From Streptomyces sp. 71268 (lineage in GTDB: Bacteria; Actinomycetota; Actinomycetes; Streptomycetales; Streptomycetaceae), in assembly GCF_029392895.1 (NCBI RefSeq), contig NZ_CP114200.1, positions 6,454,501 through 6,518,500 of the forward strand: a stretch of 64,000 nucleotides of DNA, given 5' to 3'. This document shows, in pieces, positions 48,524 through 57,872 of this stretch. The position numbers and the translations under genes are program-made. The stretch's first letter is position 1. Every line of letters starts with the position of its first letter. The notes beneath the pieces are model-generated. The model was not told the DNA's origin, searched no databases, and saw only the letters and a list, made by a program, of their open reading frames with translations.

Positions 48524-49912
48524 CTAGTCGTGCGAGTGCAGCGGCTTGCCGGCCAGGGCCAGGTGGGCCTCGCCGAGGGCCTCGTTCTGCGTGGGGTGCG
48601 CGTGGATGAGCTGGGCCACCTCGGCGGGCAGCGCCTCCCAGTTGTAGATGAGCTGGGCTTCGCCAACCTGCTCACCCATGCGGTCACCGACCATGTGGAC
48701 GCCGACCACGGCGCCGTCGCGCACCTGGACGAGCTTGATCTCACCCGTGGTCTTCAGGATGCGGCTCTTGCCGTTGCCACCCAGGTTGTACTTCAGGGCC
48801 ACGACCTTGTCGGCGCCGTACAGCTCCTTGGCCTTCTCCTCGGTGATGCCGACGGAGGCGACCTCGGGGTGGCAGTACGTGACGCGGGGCACGCCGTCGT
48901 AGTCGATCGGCACGGTCTGCAGACCGGCGAGCCGCTCCGCGACCAGGATGCCCTCGGCGAAGCCGACGTGCGCGAGCTGGAGGGTGGGGACCAGGTCGCC
49001 GACGGCCGAGATGGTCGGCACGTTGGTGCGCATGTACTCGTCGACCAGGACGTAGCCACGGTCCATGGCGACTCCGGCCTCCTCGTAGCCCAGGCCCTGC
49101 GAGACCGGGCCGCGACCGACGGCGACGAGCAGCAGCTCGGCCTCGAAGGTCTTGCCGTTCTCCAGCGAGACCTTGACACCGTTGGCGGTGTACTCGACGC
49201 CGGAGAAGCGCGAGCCGACGGAGAACTTGATGCCGCGCTTGCGGAAGGCGCGCTCCAGGAGCTTGGAGCTGTTCACGTCCTCGACCGGAACCAGGTTCGG
49301 CAGCGCCTCGACGATGGTCACGTCGGTGCCGAAGGACTTCCAGGCGGAGGCGAACTCGACGCCGATGACGCCGCCGCCGAGCACGATCGCGGACTCCGGC
49401 ACGCGGTCCAGGGTCAGCGCGTGGTCCGAGGAGATGACGCGGTTGCCGTCGATCTCCAGGCCCGGCAGCGACTTCGGCACGGAGCCGGTCGCCAGCAGGA
49501 TGTGCCGGCCCTCGTAGCGCTGGCCGTTCACGTCGACGGAGGTCGGCGAGGACAGTCGGCCCTCGCCCTCCACGTAGGTGACCTTGCGGCTGGCGATCAG
49601 GCCCTGCAGGCCCTTGTACAGGCCGGAGATCACGCCGTCCTTGTACTTGTGCACGGCCGCGATGTCGATGCCCTCGAAGCTGGCCTTCACGCCGAACTCG
49701 GCGCTCTCCCGCGCCTGGTCGGCGATCTCACCGGCGTGCAGCAGCGCCTTGGTGGGGATGCAGCCGTTGTGCAGGCAGGTGCCGCCGACCTTGTTCTTCT
49801 CGATCAGGGCGACGTCCAGGCCAAGCTGAGCTCCGCGCAGGGCAGCGGCGTAGCCACCGCTGCCGCCCCCGAGGATCACTAGGTCGAAAACAGTGCTGGC
49901 GTCGTTCGCCAC
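48524..49912 (-). CDS. lpdA: dihydrolipoyl dehydrogenase (E3)
   Basis: A 462-residue flavoenzyme; GTG 49912 follows GGAGGACGTGAC. FAD fold GGGSGGYAAALRGAQLG, redox pair Cys46 and Cys51 in GGTCLHNGCIPTK, NAD-binding IVLGGGVIGVEFASAWKSFG, and the catalytic HAHPTQNEAL at the C-terminus. It reoxidises dihydrolipoyl groups of E2 with NAD. First gene of the lpdA-sucB operon. The 471-base gap upstream has a less GC-rich part near 50080-50110, a probable promoter. Confidence 0.97.
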   Translation of the reverse strand: MANDASTVFDLVILGGGSGGYAAALRGAQLGLDVALIEKNKVGGTCLHNGCIPTKALLHAGEIADQARESAEFGVKASFEGIDIAAVHKYKDGVISGLYKGLQGLIASRKVTYVEGEGRLSSPTSVDVNGQRYEGRHILLATGSVPKSLPGLEIDGNRVISSDHALTLDRVPESAIVLGGGVIGVEFASAWKSFGTDVTIVEALPNLVPVEDVNSSKLLERAFRKRGIKFSVGSRFSGVEYTANGVKVSLENGKTFEAELLLVAVGRGPVSQGLGYEEAGVAMDRGYVLVDEYMRTNVPTISAVGDLVPTLQLAHVGFAEGILVAERLAGLQTVPIDYDGVPRVTYCHPEVASVGITEEKAKELYGADKVVALKYNLGGNGKSRILKTTGEIKLVQVRDGAVVGVHMVGDRMGEQVGEAQLIYNWEALPAEVAQLIHAHPTQNEALGEAHLALAGKPLHSHD

Positions 49913-50241
49913 GTCACGTCCTCCATGCATGGGTACGCCGGAGCCGGTCACTCCGCTGCGCTTCGTTTCTCGGTTGTCTCCAACAGAGCCTACGGAAGCA
50001 GAGCCCGTGACCGGGCGGCGGCTGTTGTTCGGCCGCTGTGTAATCGGCCCTGCGGTCTGGCTCGTGTCCGAGCCGGGGCCCTGTCCTGCCGAGACAACAT
50101 CTTCGCACTTGTTCGCGGACGGCGGGACGCCGGGCCGGTCCGTGAGGTGGTGGAAAGCACCACGTACGGCCCGAATCCCGGGCGGGCGCGGCGCTCGGCA
50201 CCGTTCGTACCGGCGAGTAGATCGCTGTGAGCGAACGCGCC

Positions 50242-50271
50242 ACGGCCCCGTGCACGCACGCACGGGGCCGT
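50242..50271 (-). terminator. hairpin downstream of pepA
   Basis: Perfect 12-bp stem, ACGGCCCCGTGC (50242-50253) with 50260-50271 and loop ACGCAC, 113 bases after the pepA stop in the direction of its transcription and before the lpdA promoter. Confidence 0.7.
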
Positions 50272-50383
50272 TGGTCACGCTCCGGAGTGGGCCGCGTTCA
50301 TCCGGGGGTCGGCTGCTCGACTGCCCAGGTGGTGGACACCCCGGGCGGGCGACCGAGCCCCCGGATCACGCGGCGCCGGGCGC

Positions 50384-51919
50384 TCAGCCCAGGTCGCCCG
50401 CCGCGGTGCGCTCGGCCAGCCGCACCAGGGTACGCACGGCCGAACCCGTGCCGCCCTTGTGCGTGTAGCCGTACGGCGCGCCCTCGTGGAAGGCCGGACC
50501 CGCGATGTCCAGGTGCGCCCACGTGATGCCCTCGCCCACGAACTCCTGCAGGAACAGGCCGGCCACCAGGCCGCCGCCGGCGCGCTCGCCCATGTTGGCG
50601 ATGTCGGCGATGGGGGAGTCCATGCCCTTGCGCAGCTCGACGGGCATCGGCATGGGCCAGGACTGCTCGCCCACCTCCTGCGCGATCTCGTGCAGCGAGG
50701 CGCGGAAGGCGTCGTCGTTGGCCATGATGCCGAAGGTGCGGTTGCCGAGCGCGAGCACCATGGCGCCGGTCAGCGTCGCCACGTCCACGATCGCGTCCGG
50801 CTTCTCCTCCGAGGCCCGGGTGAGCGCGTCCGCGAGCACCAGGCGGCCCTCGGCGTCGGTGTTGAGCACCTCGACCGTCTTGCCGCTGTACATCCGCAGC
50901 ACGTCGCCGGGGCGGGTCGCCGAGCCCGACGGCATGTTCTCGGCCAGCGCCAGCCAGCCGGTGACGTTGACCTTGAGGCCCAGCTTGGCGGCGGCCACGA
51001 CGGCGGCGAAGACGGCGGCGGCGCCGCTCATGTCGCACTTCATCGTCTCGTTGTGGCCGGCCGGCTTGAGCGAGATGCCGCCCGAGTCGTACGTAATGCC
51101 CTTGCCGACCAGCGCCAGCGTCTTGCTCGCCTTGGAGTGCCGGTACGCGATCTTGACCAGCCGCGGCGGGTTCTCCGAGCCCTGGCCGACGCCGATCAGG
51201 CCGCCGTAGCCGCCCTTGGCCAGCGCCTTCTCGTCCAGCACCTCGATGCTGAGCCCGAACTCCTTGGCCGCGGCCTGCGCCTGCGCGGCGAAGGACTTCG
51301 GGGTCAGGTCGTTGGAGGGGATGTTGATCAGGTCGCGGGCGCGGTTGACCTCGGCGGCCAGCGCCTCGGCCCGCTCGACCGCGGCCTTGTACGCCTTGTC
51401 CCGCGGCTTGCCGCCGAGGAGGGTGACCTCGGCCAGCGGCGCGCTCTTGCCGGCGTCGCCGCCCTTGGGGGCCTTGCCCTCGCCGCCCCGGTAGGCGGTG
51501 AACGCGTACGCGCCGAGCAGCGCGCCCTCGGCGACCGCGGCGGCGGACTCCACGTCCGCCAGCGGCAGCGCGAACGCGGCCTTCTTCGTGCCGGTCAGCG
51601 CGCGGGCGGCGGAACCAGCGGCCCGGCGCAGCGTCTCGGTGTCGAAGTCCTCGCCCTTGGCCGGGGCGTCGCCGAGGCCGACCGCGAGCACGACCGGGGC
51701 CTTGATCCCGGACGCGGAGGGCAGCTTGGTCACCTCGCCCTCGCCGCCGCTGGCGCCGAGGGTTTCCAGGACGGCGGCCAGCTTGCCGTCGAACGCCTTG
51801 TCGATGGCCTCGGCGCCCAGCGCGACGACGGGGCCCTTGGCGCCCTTCGCCACACCGACGACGACGGCGTCCGCACGCAGTGTGGTGGCACTCGACGTGC
51901 TGAGAGTCAGAGCAGTCAC
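50384..51919 (-). CDS. pepA: leucyl aminopeptidase (M17)
   Basis: A 511-residue peptidase starting at GTG 51919. The metal and catalytic motifs of the M17 C-terminal domain are intact: LALVGKGITYDSGGISLKPAG (Lys and Asp), MKCDMSGAAAVFA, and LNTDAEGRLVLADAL (the NTDAEGRL signature with catalytic Arg). The N-terminal macrodomain-like half is Ala-rich. Reaction: removal of N-terminal residues from peptides, two-metal dependent, hexameric. Single gene; position beside lpdA is conserved in Streptomyces. Confidence 0.95.
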   Translation of the reverse strand: MTALTLSTSSATTLRADAVVVGVAKGAKGPVVALGAEAIDKAFDGKLAAVLETLGASGGEGEVTKLPSASGIKAPVVLAVGLGDAPAKGEDFDTETLRRAAGSAARALTGTKKAAFALPLADVESAAAVAEGALLGAYAFTAYRGGEGKAPKGGDAGKSAPLAEVTLLGGKPRDKAYKAAVERAEALAAEVNRARDLINIPSNDLTPKSFAAQAQAAAKEFGLSIEVLDEKALAKGGYGGLIGVGQGSENPPRLVKIAYRHSKASKTLALVGKGITYDSGGISLKPAGHNETMKCDMSGAAAVFAAVVAAAKLGLKVNVTGWLALAENMPSGSATRPGDVLRMYSGKTVEVLNTDAEGRLVLADALTRASEEKPDAIVDVATLTGAMVLALGNRTFGIMANDDAFRASLHEIAQEVGEQSWPMPMPVELRKGMDSPIADIANMGERAGGGLVAGLFLQEFVGEGITWAHLDIAGPAFHEGAPYGYTHKGGTGSAVRTLVRLAERTAAGDLG

Positions 51920-52255
51920 GGTGGTGGGGTCTCTCTTCCGTTGAGGTAAGGCCGCTTGGTGGGCCGGCCGCGCCGTGGGCATCGTATGCGCCGGCCTGAG
52001 GACGGGCGCGGCCCGGTGCGGTGGTCGTGGCGGCCATCGCGAGCCTAACTCGCGCTGTACGGGGCGTGTTGTGCCAGCATCGGCCGACCTGGCCGATGGA
52101 CCAGGGCAGCGGCGGCGCGCGGCCGTCGGCCCGGCGCGCGGGGGGCCCCATCTGCCGCCCGCCGCCCGGCCGTTGACCCCCATCCCCCCGCCGACCAGCA
52201 CTTTCGCCGCACCGTCCGACGCGCCGGGCTGGCCGAATCCGTAGCGTGCGCGGCC

Positions 52256-52300
52256 CTCAGCCCAGCGTGAGCGGTGTGTGTGGCGCTCAGCCCAGCGTGA
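52256..52300. repeat. duplicated 3' end of cobS
   Basis: The 15-base sequence CTCAGCCCAGCGTGA occurs at 52256-52270 and again at 52286-52300, where it covers the last codons and stop of cobS. The copy lies just beyond the gene in the 367-base gap to pepA, which otherwise holds only the pepA leader and no supported gene. Confidence 0.7.
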
Positions 52301-53180
52301 ACACCACCAGCGCCGTCGTCGCCGCCGTCTCCGCGAGCGCCCCGAACACGTCGCCGGTCACCCCGCCGAACCGGCGCCGGCAGTGCCGCAGCAGCGCCTC
52401 GGTCACGGCCAGCGCGGCGAGCACGGCCAGGCCGCACCGCAGCGCCCCGTACGGGCCCGCCAGCGCGCCCGCGCCCGCGCAGCACCCGGCCGCCACCGCC
52501 GCGACGGCCAGCGCGGCGCGCGCCGGTACGACGCCGGCCACCACCGCGCCGAGCCCCGTCGGGCGCGCGGCGGGCACCCCGGCGCGGCTGGCCAGGGTGA
52601 GGGCGCAGCGCGCGGCGAGCCCGGCGACGGTCACCGCGAGCGCGCCGACGGCCCAGTGGTCCGCGTACAGCTCGCGCACGGCCGCGACCTGCGCGAGGAT
52701 GACGAAGACCAGCGCGAGCACGCCGAACGGGCCGATGTCGGAGCGCTTCATGATGTCAAGGGCCCGCGCCGGTGGCTTGGCGCTGCCCAGGCCGTCGGCC
52801 GTGTCGGCGAGGCCGTCCAGGTGCAGGGCGCGGGTCATGACGGCGGGCACCGCGACGGTGGCGACGGCCGCCAGCAGCGGACCGGCGCCGGCCAGCAGCA
52901 ACAGGCCGCCGGGTACGGCCGCGCACAGCCCCACCGCGAGGCCGACCAGGGGCGCGCACAGCATGCCCGCGCGCGCGGCGTCCCGGTCCCAGCGCGTGAC
53001 CCGCACCGGCACCGCCGTGAGCGTGCCGAAGGCGAACCGCAGGCCGTGCGCGAGCGCGGCGGCGCGGCCCGGGCGGTCGGGTCCCGGAGCCTCGGCGGGG
53101 TCGTCGGCGGGCGCGTTACGGGCGTCGGCGCGGTCGGGGCCGGGCGGGCGTGCGGGGGACGGGGGCGGCGTGGTGTCCAT
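52287..53180 (-). CDS. cobS: adenosylcobinamide-GDP ribazoletransferase (cobalamin synthase)
   Basis: A 297-residue membrane enzyme. An Asp/Pro-rich N-terminus of about 40 residues precedes HGLRFAFGTLTAVPVRVTRWD. Then come the conserved TRALHLDGLADTADGLGS (Asp residues for Mg) and about six membrane helices. Reaction: joins adenosylcobinamide-GDP to alpha-ribazole in the last step of cobalamin assembly, at the membrane. The cobT and cobU genes lie 3.5-6.8 kb to the right in the same orientation, separated by a membrane-protein group. Confidence 0.93.
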   Translation of the reverse strand: MDTTPPPSPARPPGPDRADARNAPADDPAEAPGPDRPGRAAALAHGLRFAFGTLTAVPVRVTRWDRDAARAGMLCAPLVGLAVGLCAAVPGGLLLLAGAGPLLAAVATVAVPAVMTRALHLDGLADTADGLGSAKPPARALDIMKRSDIGPFGVLALVFVILAQVAAVRELYADHWAVGALAVTVAGLAARCALTLASRAGVPAARPTGLGAVVAGVVPARAALAVAAVAAGCCAGAGALAGPYGALRCGLAVLAALAVTEALLRHCRRRFGGVTGDVFGALAETAATTALVVFTLG

Positions 53181-53213
53181 CGCGCCGCAGGTTATCGCGC
53201 AGGGTGAGGAGCC

Positions 53214-53951
53214 ATGGGGCACTGGTGGCAGCGCGACATCGTGGAACCGGGCAAGCTGCCCCTGCTGCTCGCGCTCGCCTCGTTCGTGCTGGCCTTCGCC
53301 GCGGCGCGGCTGGTCACCCGGCTGATCCGGGCCGGCAGGGGGCCCTTCCGCGACGTGACGGCCGGCGGGCTGCACGTGCACCACGTGGTGCCGGGCGTGG
53401 TGCTCACCGTCGTCGGCGGCTTCGGCGCGGTGGCCAGCGGGCGGCAGGGGGCGGGGGCCGCGGTGTGCGCGGTGATCTTCGGCCTCGGGGCGGGGCTTGT
53501 CCTGGACGAGTTCGCGCTCGTGCTGCACCTGGACGACGTGTACTGGTCGGAGCAGGGCCGCAAGAGCGTGGAGGTCGTGGTGTTGACGGCCGCCCTGGTG
53601 GCGTTGCTGCTCGGCGGCTTCCTGCCGTTCGGGGTCAACGACCTGACGGCGGCCGAGCGGCACGACCGGCGGCTGGTCGCGCTCAACGTGGCGGTCAACT
53701 TCCTGTTCTCGCTGGTCGCCCTCGCCAAGGGCAAGCCACGGATGGCGGTGCTCGGGGTGCTGGTGCCGCTGGTGGCCCCGTTCGGCGCCGTACGCCTGGC
53801 CCGCCCGGGCTCACCCTGGGCCCGGCGCTGCTACCGCAACCGGCCGCGCGCCCGGGCCAGGGCGCGGCGCCGGGCCCGGGCTCACGACGCCCGGTGGAGC
53901 CGGCTGCGCCGCAGGGTCCAGGACTGGCTGGGCGGCTTCTCGCACTCGTGA
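53214..53951 (+). CDS. integral membrane protein, unknown family
   Basis: A 245-residue protein; ATG 53214 follows GGTGAGGAGCC. Six probable helices between residues 15 and 195, with a conserved-looking loop RDVTAGGLHVHHVVPGVVLTV (three His in a membrane-adjacent position) and LDEFALVLHLDDVYWSEQGRKSVEVVV. The C-terminal 45 residues are extremely Arg-rich. The His/Asp-rich loops suggest a metal-dependent membrane enzyme, but no family is assigned. Divergent from cobS by 33 bases. Its last 70 bases overlap the 3' end of the opposing gene. Confidence 0.78.
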   Translation: MGHWWQRDIVEPGKLPLLLALASFVLAFAAARLVTRLIRAGRGPFRDVTAGGLHVHHVVPGVVLTVVGGFGAVASGRQGAGAAVCAVIFGLGAGLVLDEFALVLHLDDVYWSEQGRKSVEVVVLTAALVALLLGGFLPFGVNDLTAAERHDRRLVALNVAVNFLFSLVALAKGKPRMAVLGVLVPLVAPFGAVRLARPGSPWARRCYRNRPRARARARRRARAHDARWSRLRRRVQDWLGGFSHS

Positions 53952-54817
53952 GCCCGGCCGTCGCGCGGGGCGGGCAGCGCCGCTGCCGGGCCGGGGCGCT
54001 GGGCGTGCGGGCGCAGTCGGCGCGCCGTGCGCAGCACCCGCAGCAGCGGCGGGCCCGGGTAGCCGTGCGGGCCCCGCAGCCCGTCGGCCGCCCGGCCGAG
54101 CCACCCGCGCGGCCGGGCCCCGGCCGGGCGCGCGGCGCGCCGCCGCTCGACCCAGGTGCCCACCGCGCACACCACGAGGATGGCGCCGATCGCCACCAGG
54201 TGCTCGCGGCCGGCCAGGTTCGGCTTGGCGTGTACCTCGACCACCATCGAGGCGATCGTCAACGCGCCGGTCAGCCAGGCACGGTGGCGCCAGCACACGT
54301 ACACCGAGAGCCCGACCACGGCCGCCGACGGGCCGGTGTCGTGCACCTGGGCGGTCTCCGGCGGCAGCCCGAGCGGTCCGCCGGGGCCGAGCGCGATGCC
54401 GACGCGCGCGTACGTGGTGCCCGCCAGCGTGGCCACGTACGCGATGACCAGCGTGCGGCGCCAGCCCAGCGCGCACTCGCAGATCGCGAAGACGACGAAG
54501 ATCTGGAGCAACCCGCCCCACACCGGCAGGTCGGGCGCGGGTACGAACAGCGACAGCGGGGTGCGCAGCAGCGCGCCCCACCAGGGCTGGTCGGCCTGGA
54601 CGTAGCCGAGGAGCGCGATGGGCTCGCGGCCCCAGGGCTGGTTCTGCACGTACTGGCAGGCCACGATCAGGAACAGGGCCGTGAGCGTCACCGTCAGCGC
54701 GGCGAACCGGCGGCGGGCCAGGCCCTCGCGTACCGCCCCGGCCAGCGAGCCCCACTCGGCGCGCACCAGCCGGCGCACCGGCCCGGGCACGAGGTCGAGC
54801 AGTGTGTGGGGCGTCAT
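53882..54817 (-). CDS. multi-helix membrane protein, partner of the lysyl-PG-synthase-like gene
   Basis: A 311-residue protein beginning in the stop codon of the upstream gene (ATGA). Six probable helices: FAALTVTLTALFLIVACQYV, a helix around LLQIFVVFAICECALGW, VIAYVATLAGTTYARVGIAL, and others, with a layout like rhomboid-fold proteins (six helices, long loop after helix 1), but no catalytic GxSG is evident. The last 70 residues are basic and Pro-rich; its final 70 bases are antisense to the neighbouring gene. Coupling to the DUF2156 enzyme suggests a role in cell-envelope lipid modification. Confidence 0.75.
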   Translation of the reverse strand: MTPHTLLDLVPGPVRRLVRAEWGSLAGAVREGLARRRFAALTVTLTALFLIVACQYVQNQPWGREPIALLGYVQADQPWWGALLRTPLSLFVPAPDLPVWGGLLQIFVVFAICECALGWRRTLVIAYVATLAGTTYARVGIALGPGGPLGLPPETAQVHDTGPSAAVVGLSVYVCWRHRAWLTGALTIASMVVEVHAKPNLAGREHLVAIGAILVVCAVGTWVERRRAARPAGARPRGWLGRAADGLRGPHGYPGPPLLRVLRTARRLRPHAQRPGPAAALPAPRDGRAHECEKPPSQSWTLRRSRLHRAS

Positions 54818-56580
54818 CTGTGGGTCTCCAGGTGCTTGCGGTTGAGCCACTTGGGCAGCCCCGGGGCCTCCAGGAAGCCCTCGGCGCGGGCGCTGGCGAG
54901 GCCGATCCGCAGCAGGTCGGTGCTCTTCTCGAAGAGCAGGTAGCGCGGCTCCCAGATGGGCCGGTACTTCGCGTTGGCCCGGTACAGCGACTCGATCTGC
55001 CACCAGCGCGAGCAGAAGCTGAGCAGCGAGCGCCACAGCCGAAGGACGGGCCCGGCGCCCAGCCTGGCGCCGCGCTCGAAGACCGAGCGGAACATCGCGA
55101 AGTTCAGCGAGATCTGGTTGACGCCCACCTCCTTCGCGCGCTGGATCAGCTCCAGGACCATGAACTCCATCAACCCGTTGTCCGAGTCGCGGTCCCGGCG
55201 CATCAGGTCGAGCGAGAGGCCGTGCGGCCCCCAGGGCGCGAAGCTGAGCAGGGCCTTGGGCGTGCCGTCGGCGTCGAAGCACTCCAGCATCACGCAGCGG
55301 CCGTCGTTCGGGTCGCCGAGGCGGCCCAGCGCCATGGAGAACCCGCGCTCGGTCGCGCCGTCGCGCCAGTCGTCGGCGAGGCGGACCAGTTCGGCCATCT
55401 CCGCGTCCGGGATCTCCTCGTGCCGCCGGATGCGCACGGTGTACCCGGCGCGCTTCACGCGGTTGTACGCCTGCCGCACGGTGCGCATCGCGCGCCCTTC
55501 GAGGGTGAACTCGGCGGTGTCCACCAGCGCCTCGTCACCCAGTTCCAGCGCGTCCAGGCCGTGCCGCGCGTAGACCGTGCCGCCCTCCTCGCTGGCGCCC
55601 ATGACGGCGGGGGCCCAGCCGTGCTCGCGGGCCTCGGCCAGCCAGCGGTCGATCGCGCCGGGCCAGGCCTCCGGGTCGCCGATCGGGTCGCCGGAGGCCA
55701 GTGAGACGCCGCCGACGACGCGGTAGGTGACGGCGGACTTGCCGGACGGGGACCAGATGACGCTCTTGTCGTGGCGCAGCGCGAAGTAGCCGAGCGAGTC
55801 CCGCTCGCCGTGCCGGTCCAGCAGGGCGCGTAGCTTCTCCTCGTCGCCCGGCGTGATGGGGTCGACGGCGCGCCGGGAGCGGAAGGCGACGTACAGCACG
55901 AGCAGCAGCAACAGCGTGCTCATGATGTTGATGATCACGTCCACCCAGCCGGGGGTGGCGATGCCGGGGAACCGGTCCTCGTCGGCGGCGAGTGAGATCA
56001 GCCGCATGACGCCGTACCGCCAGCGGGTGAGGAAGGTGGAGCGCTCGTCGTCGGTGGCGGTGTTGGCGAGGGTGACCAGGCCGGCGGCGAGCAGCGAGCC
56101 GACCAGCAGCCCGCCGACCGCGACGACCGCGGCGAGCTTGGGGTTGGAGCGGTCGCCCTTGGCGTAGAACTCGCGCCGGCCCACCAGGAGCGCCGCCACG
56201 AACAGGGCGGTCAGCAGCAGCGAGACCCAGTTCTGCGCGTGCTGGCGGAACTCGTGGAAGGGCATCGCCAGCGCGAAGACCACCAGCAGCAGGCCGCTGA
56301 TCACCAGGTTGAGGATCCAGGCGGCGCGCTTGCGGCGGCGCATGGTGACGGCGAGGAACAGGGAGAGCGCGGCCGAGAAGAAGCCCGCCGTCAGCAGGTA
56401 GGGCGTGAAGTACTCGTCGACGTTGTGGCGGCGCAGGTCGTTGCCGAAGGACACCCACACCGCGCTCAGCAGGTTGACGAACGTGACGGCACGTAGGTAC
56501 CAGACCGCGAACGCCGCACTCCGCTGAGCCCAGGGGCCGCGCTGCTTGCCTTCTTCCGGACTCAAACGGACTTCTCCCAT
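54814..56580 (-). CDS. phosphatidylglycerol lysyltransferase-like protein (DUF2156)
   Basis: A 588-residue protein. About six N-terminal membrane helices (to residue 230) precede a cytosolic double-GNAT DUF2156 domain as in MprF and LysX: DSLGYFALRHDKSVIWSPSGKSAVTYRVVGGVSLASGDPIGD and SLDLMRRDRDSDNGLMEFMVLELIQRAKEVGVNQISLNFAMFR. Family role: transfer of an amino acid (often Lys) from aminoacyl-tRNA to phosphatidylglycerol, lowering surface negative charge and resisting cationic peptides. No lysyl-tRNA synthetase domain is attached, unlike mycobacterial LysX. The ATG at 56580 lacks a good ribosome site but follows a less GC-rich promoter zone (56581-56640). Confidence 0.86.
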   Translation of the reverse strand: MGEVRLSPEEGKQRGPWAQRSAAFAVWYLRAVTFVNLLSAVWVSFGNDLRRHNVDEYFTPYLLTAGFFSAALSLFLAVTMRRRKRAAWILNLVISGLLLVVFALAMPFHEFRQHAQNWVSLLLTALFVAALLVGRREFYAKGDRSNPKLAAVVAVGGLLVGSLLAAGLVTLANTATDDERSTFLTRWRYGVMRLISLAADEDRFPGIATPGWVDVIINIMSTLLLLLVLYVAFRSRRAVDPITPGDEEKLRALLDRHGERDSLGYFALRHDKSVIWSPSGKSAVTYRVVGGVSLASGDPIGDPEAWPGAIDRWLAEAREHGWAPAVMGASEEGGTVYARHGLDALELGDEALVDTAEFTLEGRAMRTVRQAYNRVKRAGYTVRIRRHEEIPDAEMAELVRLADDWRDGATERGFSMALGRLGDPNDGRCVMLECFDADGTPKALLSFAPWGPHGLSLDLMRRDRDSDNGLMEFMVLELIQRAKEVGVNQISLNFAMFRSVFERGARLGAGPVLRLWRSLLSFCSRWWQIESLYRANAKYRPIWEPRYLLFEKSTDLLRIGLASARAEGFLEAPGLPKWLNRKHLETHR

Positions 56581-56664
56581 GAAAGTAGAGCATATGAGGG
56601 AGAGGTGTTTTATTCGAATTTTGGGCTGCTTTGCCCGATTGGATCGCACCAGGGCCCAGCACGA

Positions 56665-56692
56665 CCCGGCGGCGCGAACGCGCGCCGCCGGG
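56665..56692 (-). terminator. hairpin terminator of cobT
   Basis: Perfect 12-bp stem CCCGGCGGCGCG (56665-56676) with 56681-56692 and tetraloop AACG, 24 bases after the cobT stop in its direction of transcription. Confidence 0.8.
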
Positions 56693-56715
56693 TGCCGGGC
56701 CAGCGGGCCCGTACG

Positions 56716-57762
56716 TCAGTCCCGCAGCGGAAGTTCCGCCGCCAGGGCCGCGGCCGCCTGCACCATCGGCAGAGCGAGCAGCGCCCCGGTTCCCTCACCC
56801 ACACTGACGCCGTGGTCCAGGAGAGGGTTGAGCGCGGTCCGGTCCAACGCCTTGGCCTGCGCGGGCTCCCCGCTCGCGTGGCCGGCCAGCCACCAGTCCG
56901 GCGCCCGGAACGCCACCCGCTGCGCCACCAGCGCGCACGCGGCCGAGACCACCCCGTCCAGGATCACCGGCGTGTGGCGCACGGCGCTCTGCAACAGGAA
57001 CCCCGTGATGGCCGCCAGGTCCGCGCCGCCCGAGGTGCGCAGCAGCTCCAGCTGGTCACCGAGGACCGGCCGGGCCCGGCGCAGCGCGTCCCGGATCGCC
57101 GCGCACTTGCGCATCCACGCCAGGTCGTCGATCCCGAACCCGCCGCGCCCGGTCACCACGGAGGCGTCGGTGCCGCACAGCGCCGCGACCAGGGTGCTGG
57201 CGGCGGTGGTGCCGCCCACGCTCAGATCGCCGAGCACCACCAGGTCGGTGCCGGAGTCGGCCTCCTCGTCGGCGATCGCCATCCCGGCCCGGAACGCCTG
57301 CTCGACCTCCTCCGCGCTGAGCGCGTCCTCGATGTCGATCCGGCCCGAACCCCGCCGCACCCGGTGCCGGGTGACCTCCTCGGGGAACTCGGCCGGGTCG
57401 CAGTCCACCGCGAGGTCCACCACGCGCAGCCCGACGCCGTAGCGGCGGGCCAGGATCGCCACCGCGCTGGTGCCGTCCAGCGCCTCCCGTACGAGCTCCT
57501 TGGTGGTGCCCGCCGGGCGCCCCGAGACGTCCAGTTCGGCGACGCCGTGGTCGCCGGCGAACAACAGCACCCGCGCCCGCTCGATGGGCTTGACCGGCAC
57601 GCTCGCCTGCGCGGCGGCCAGCCACTCGCCCAGCTCGTCCAGCCGCCCCAGCGCGCCGGGTGGCGTGGCGAACCGGGCGCGGCGCTCCTCGGCGTCACGG
57701 CGTACGCCGCCGTCGGGGCGCTCGATCAGGTCGACGAAGTCATCGAGGTGTAGACCGCTCAT
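56716..57762 (-). CDS. cobT: nicotinate-nucleotide-dimethylbenzimidazole phosphoribosyltransferase
   Basis: A 348-residue CobT. Conserved parts: RFATPPGALGRLDELGEWLAA, LFAGDHGVAELDVS, LGDLSVGGTTAASTLVAAL, and the catalytic Glu in DHGVSVGEGTGALLALPMVQAA. Reaction: makes alpha-ribazole phosphate from dimethylbenzimidazole and nicotinate mononucleotide. Follows the cobU fusion gene by 110 bases in the same direction; probably one operon ending at the hairpin at 56665. Confidence 0.95.
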   Translation of the reverse strand: MSGLHLDDFVDLIERPDGGVRRDAEERRARFATPPGALGRLDELGEWLAAAQASVPVKPIERARVLLFAGDHGVAELDVSGRPAGTTKELVREALDGTSAVAILARRYGVGLRVVDLAVDCDPAEFPEEVTRHRVRRGSGRIDIEDALSAEEVEQAFRAGMAIADEEADSGTDLVVLGDLSVGGTTAASTLVAALCGTDASVVTGRGGFGIDDLAWMRKCAAIRDALRRARPVLGDQLELLRTSGGADLAAITGFLLQSAVRHTPVILDGVVSAACALVAQRVAFRAPDWWLAGHASGEPAQAKALDRTALNPLLDHGVSVGEGTGALLALPMVQAAAALAAELPLRD

Positions 57763-57872
57763 CCGCCGCACCCTATCGTTCCCGCCCCTCCCGTAGGGCC
57801 CCCAGGCCCGTCCCGTGGGCCGGGGGCCCGGCCGCGCGTCCGGCAGGCCCCGTGACCACCGTCGCGGCCCGC

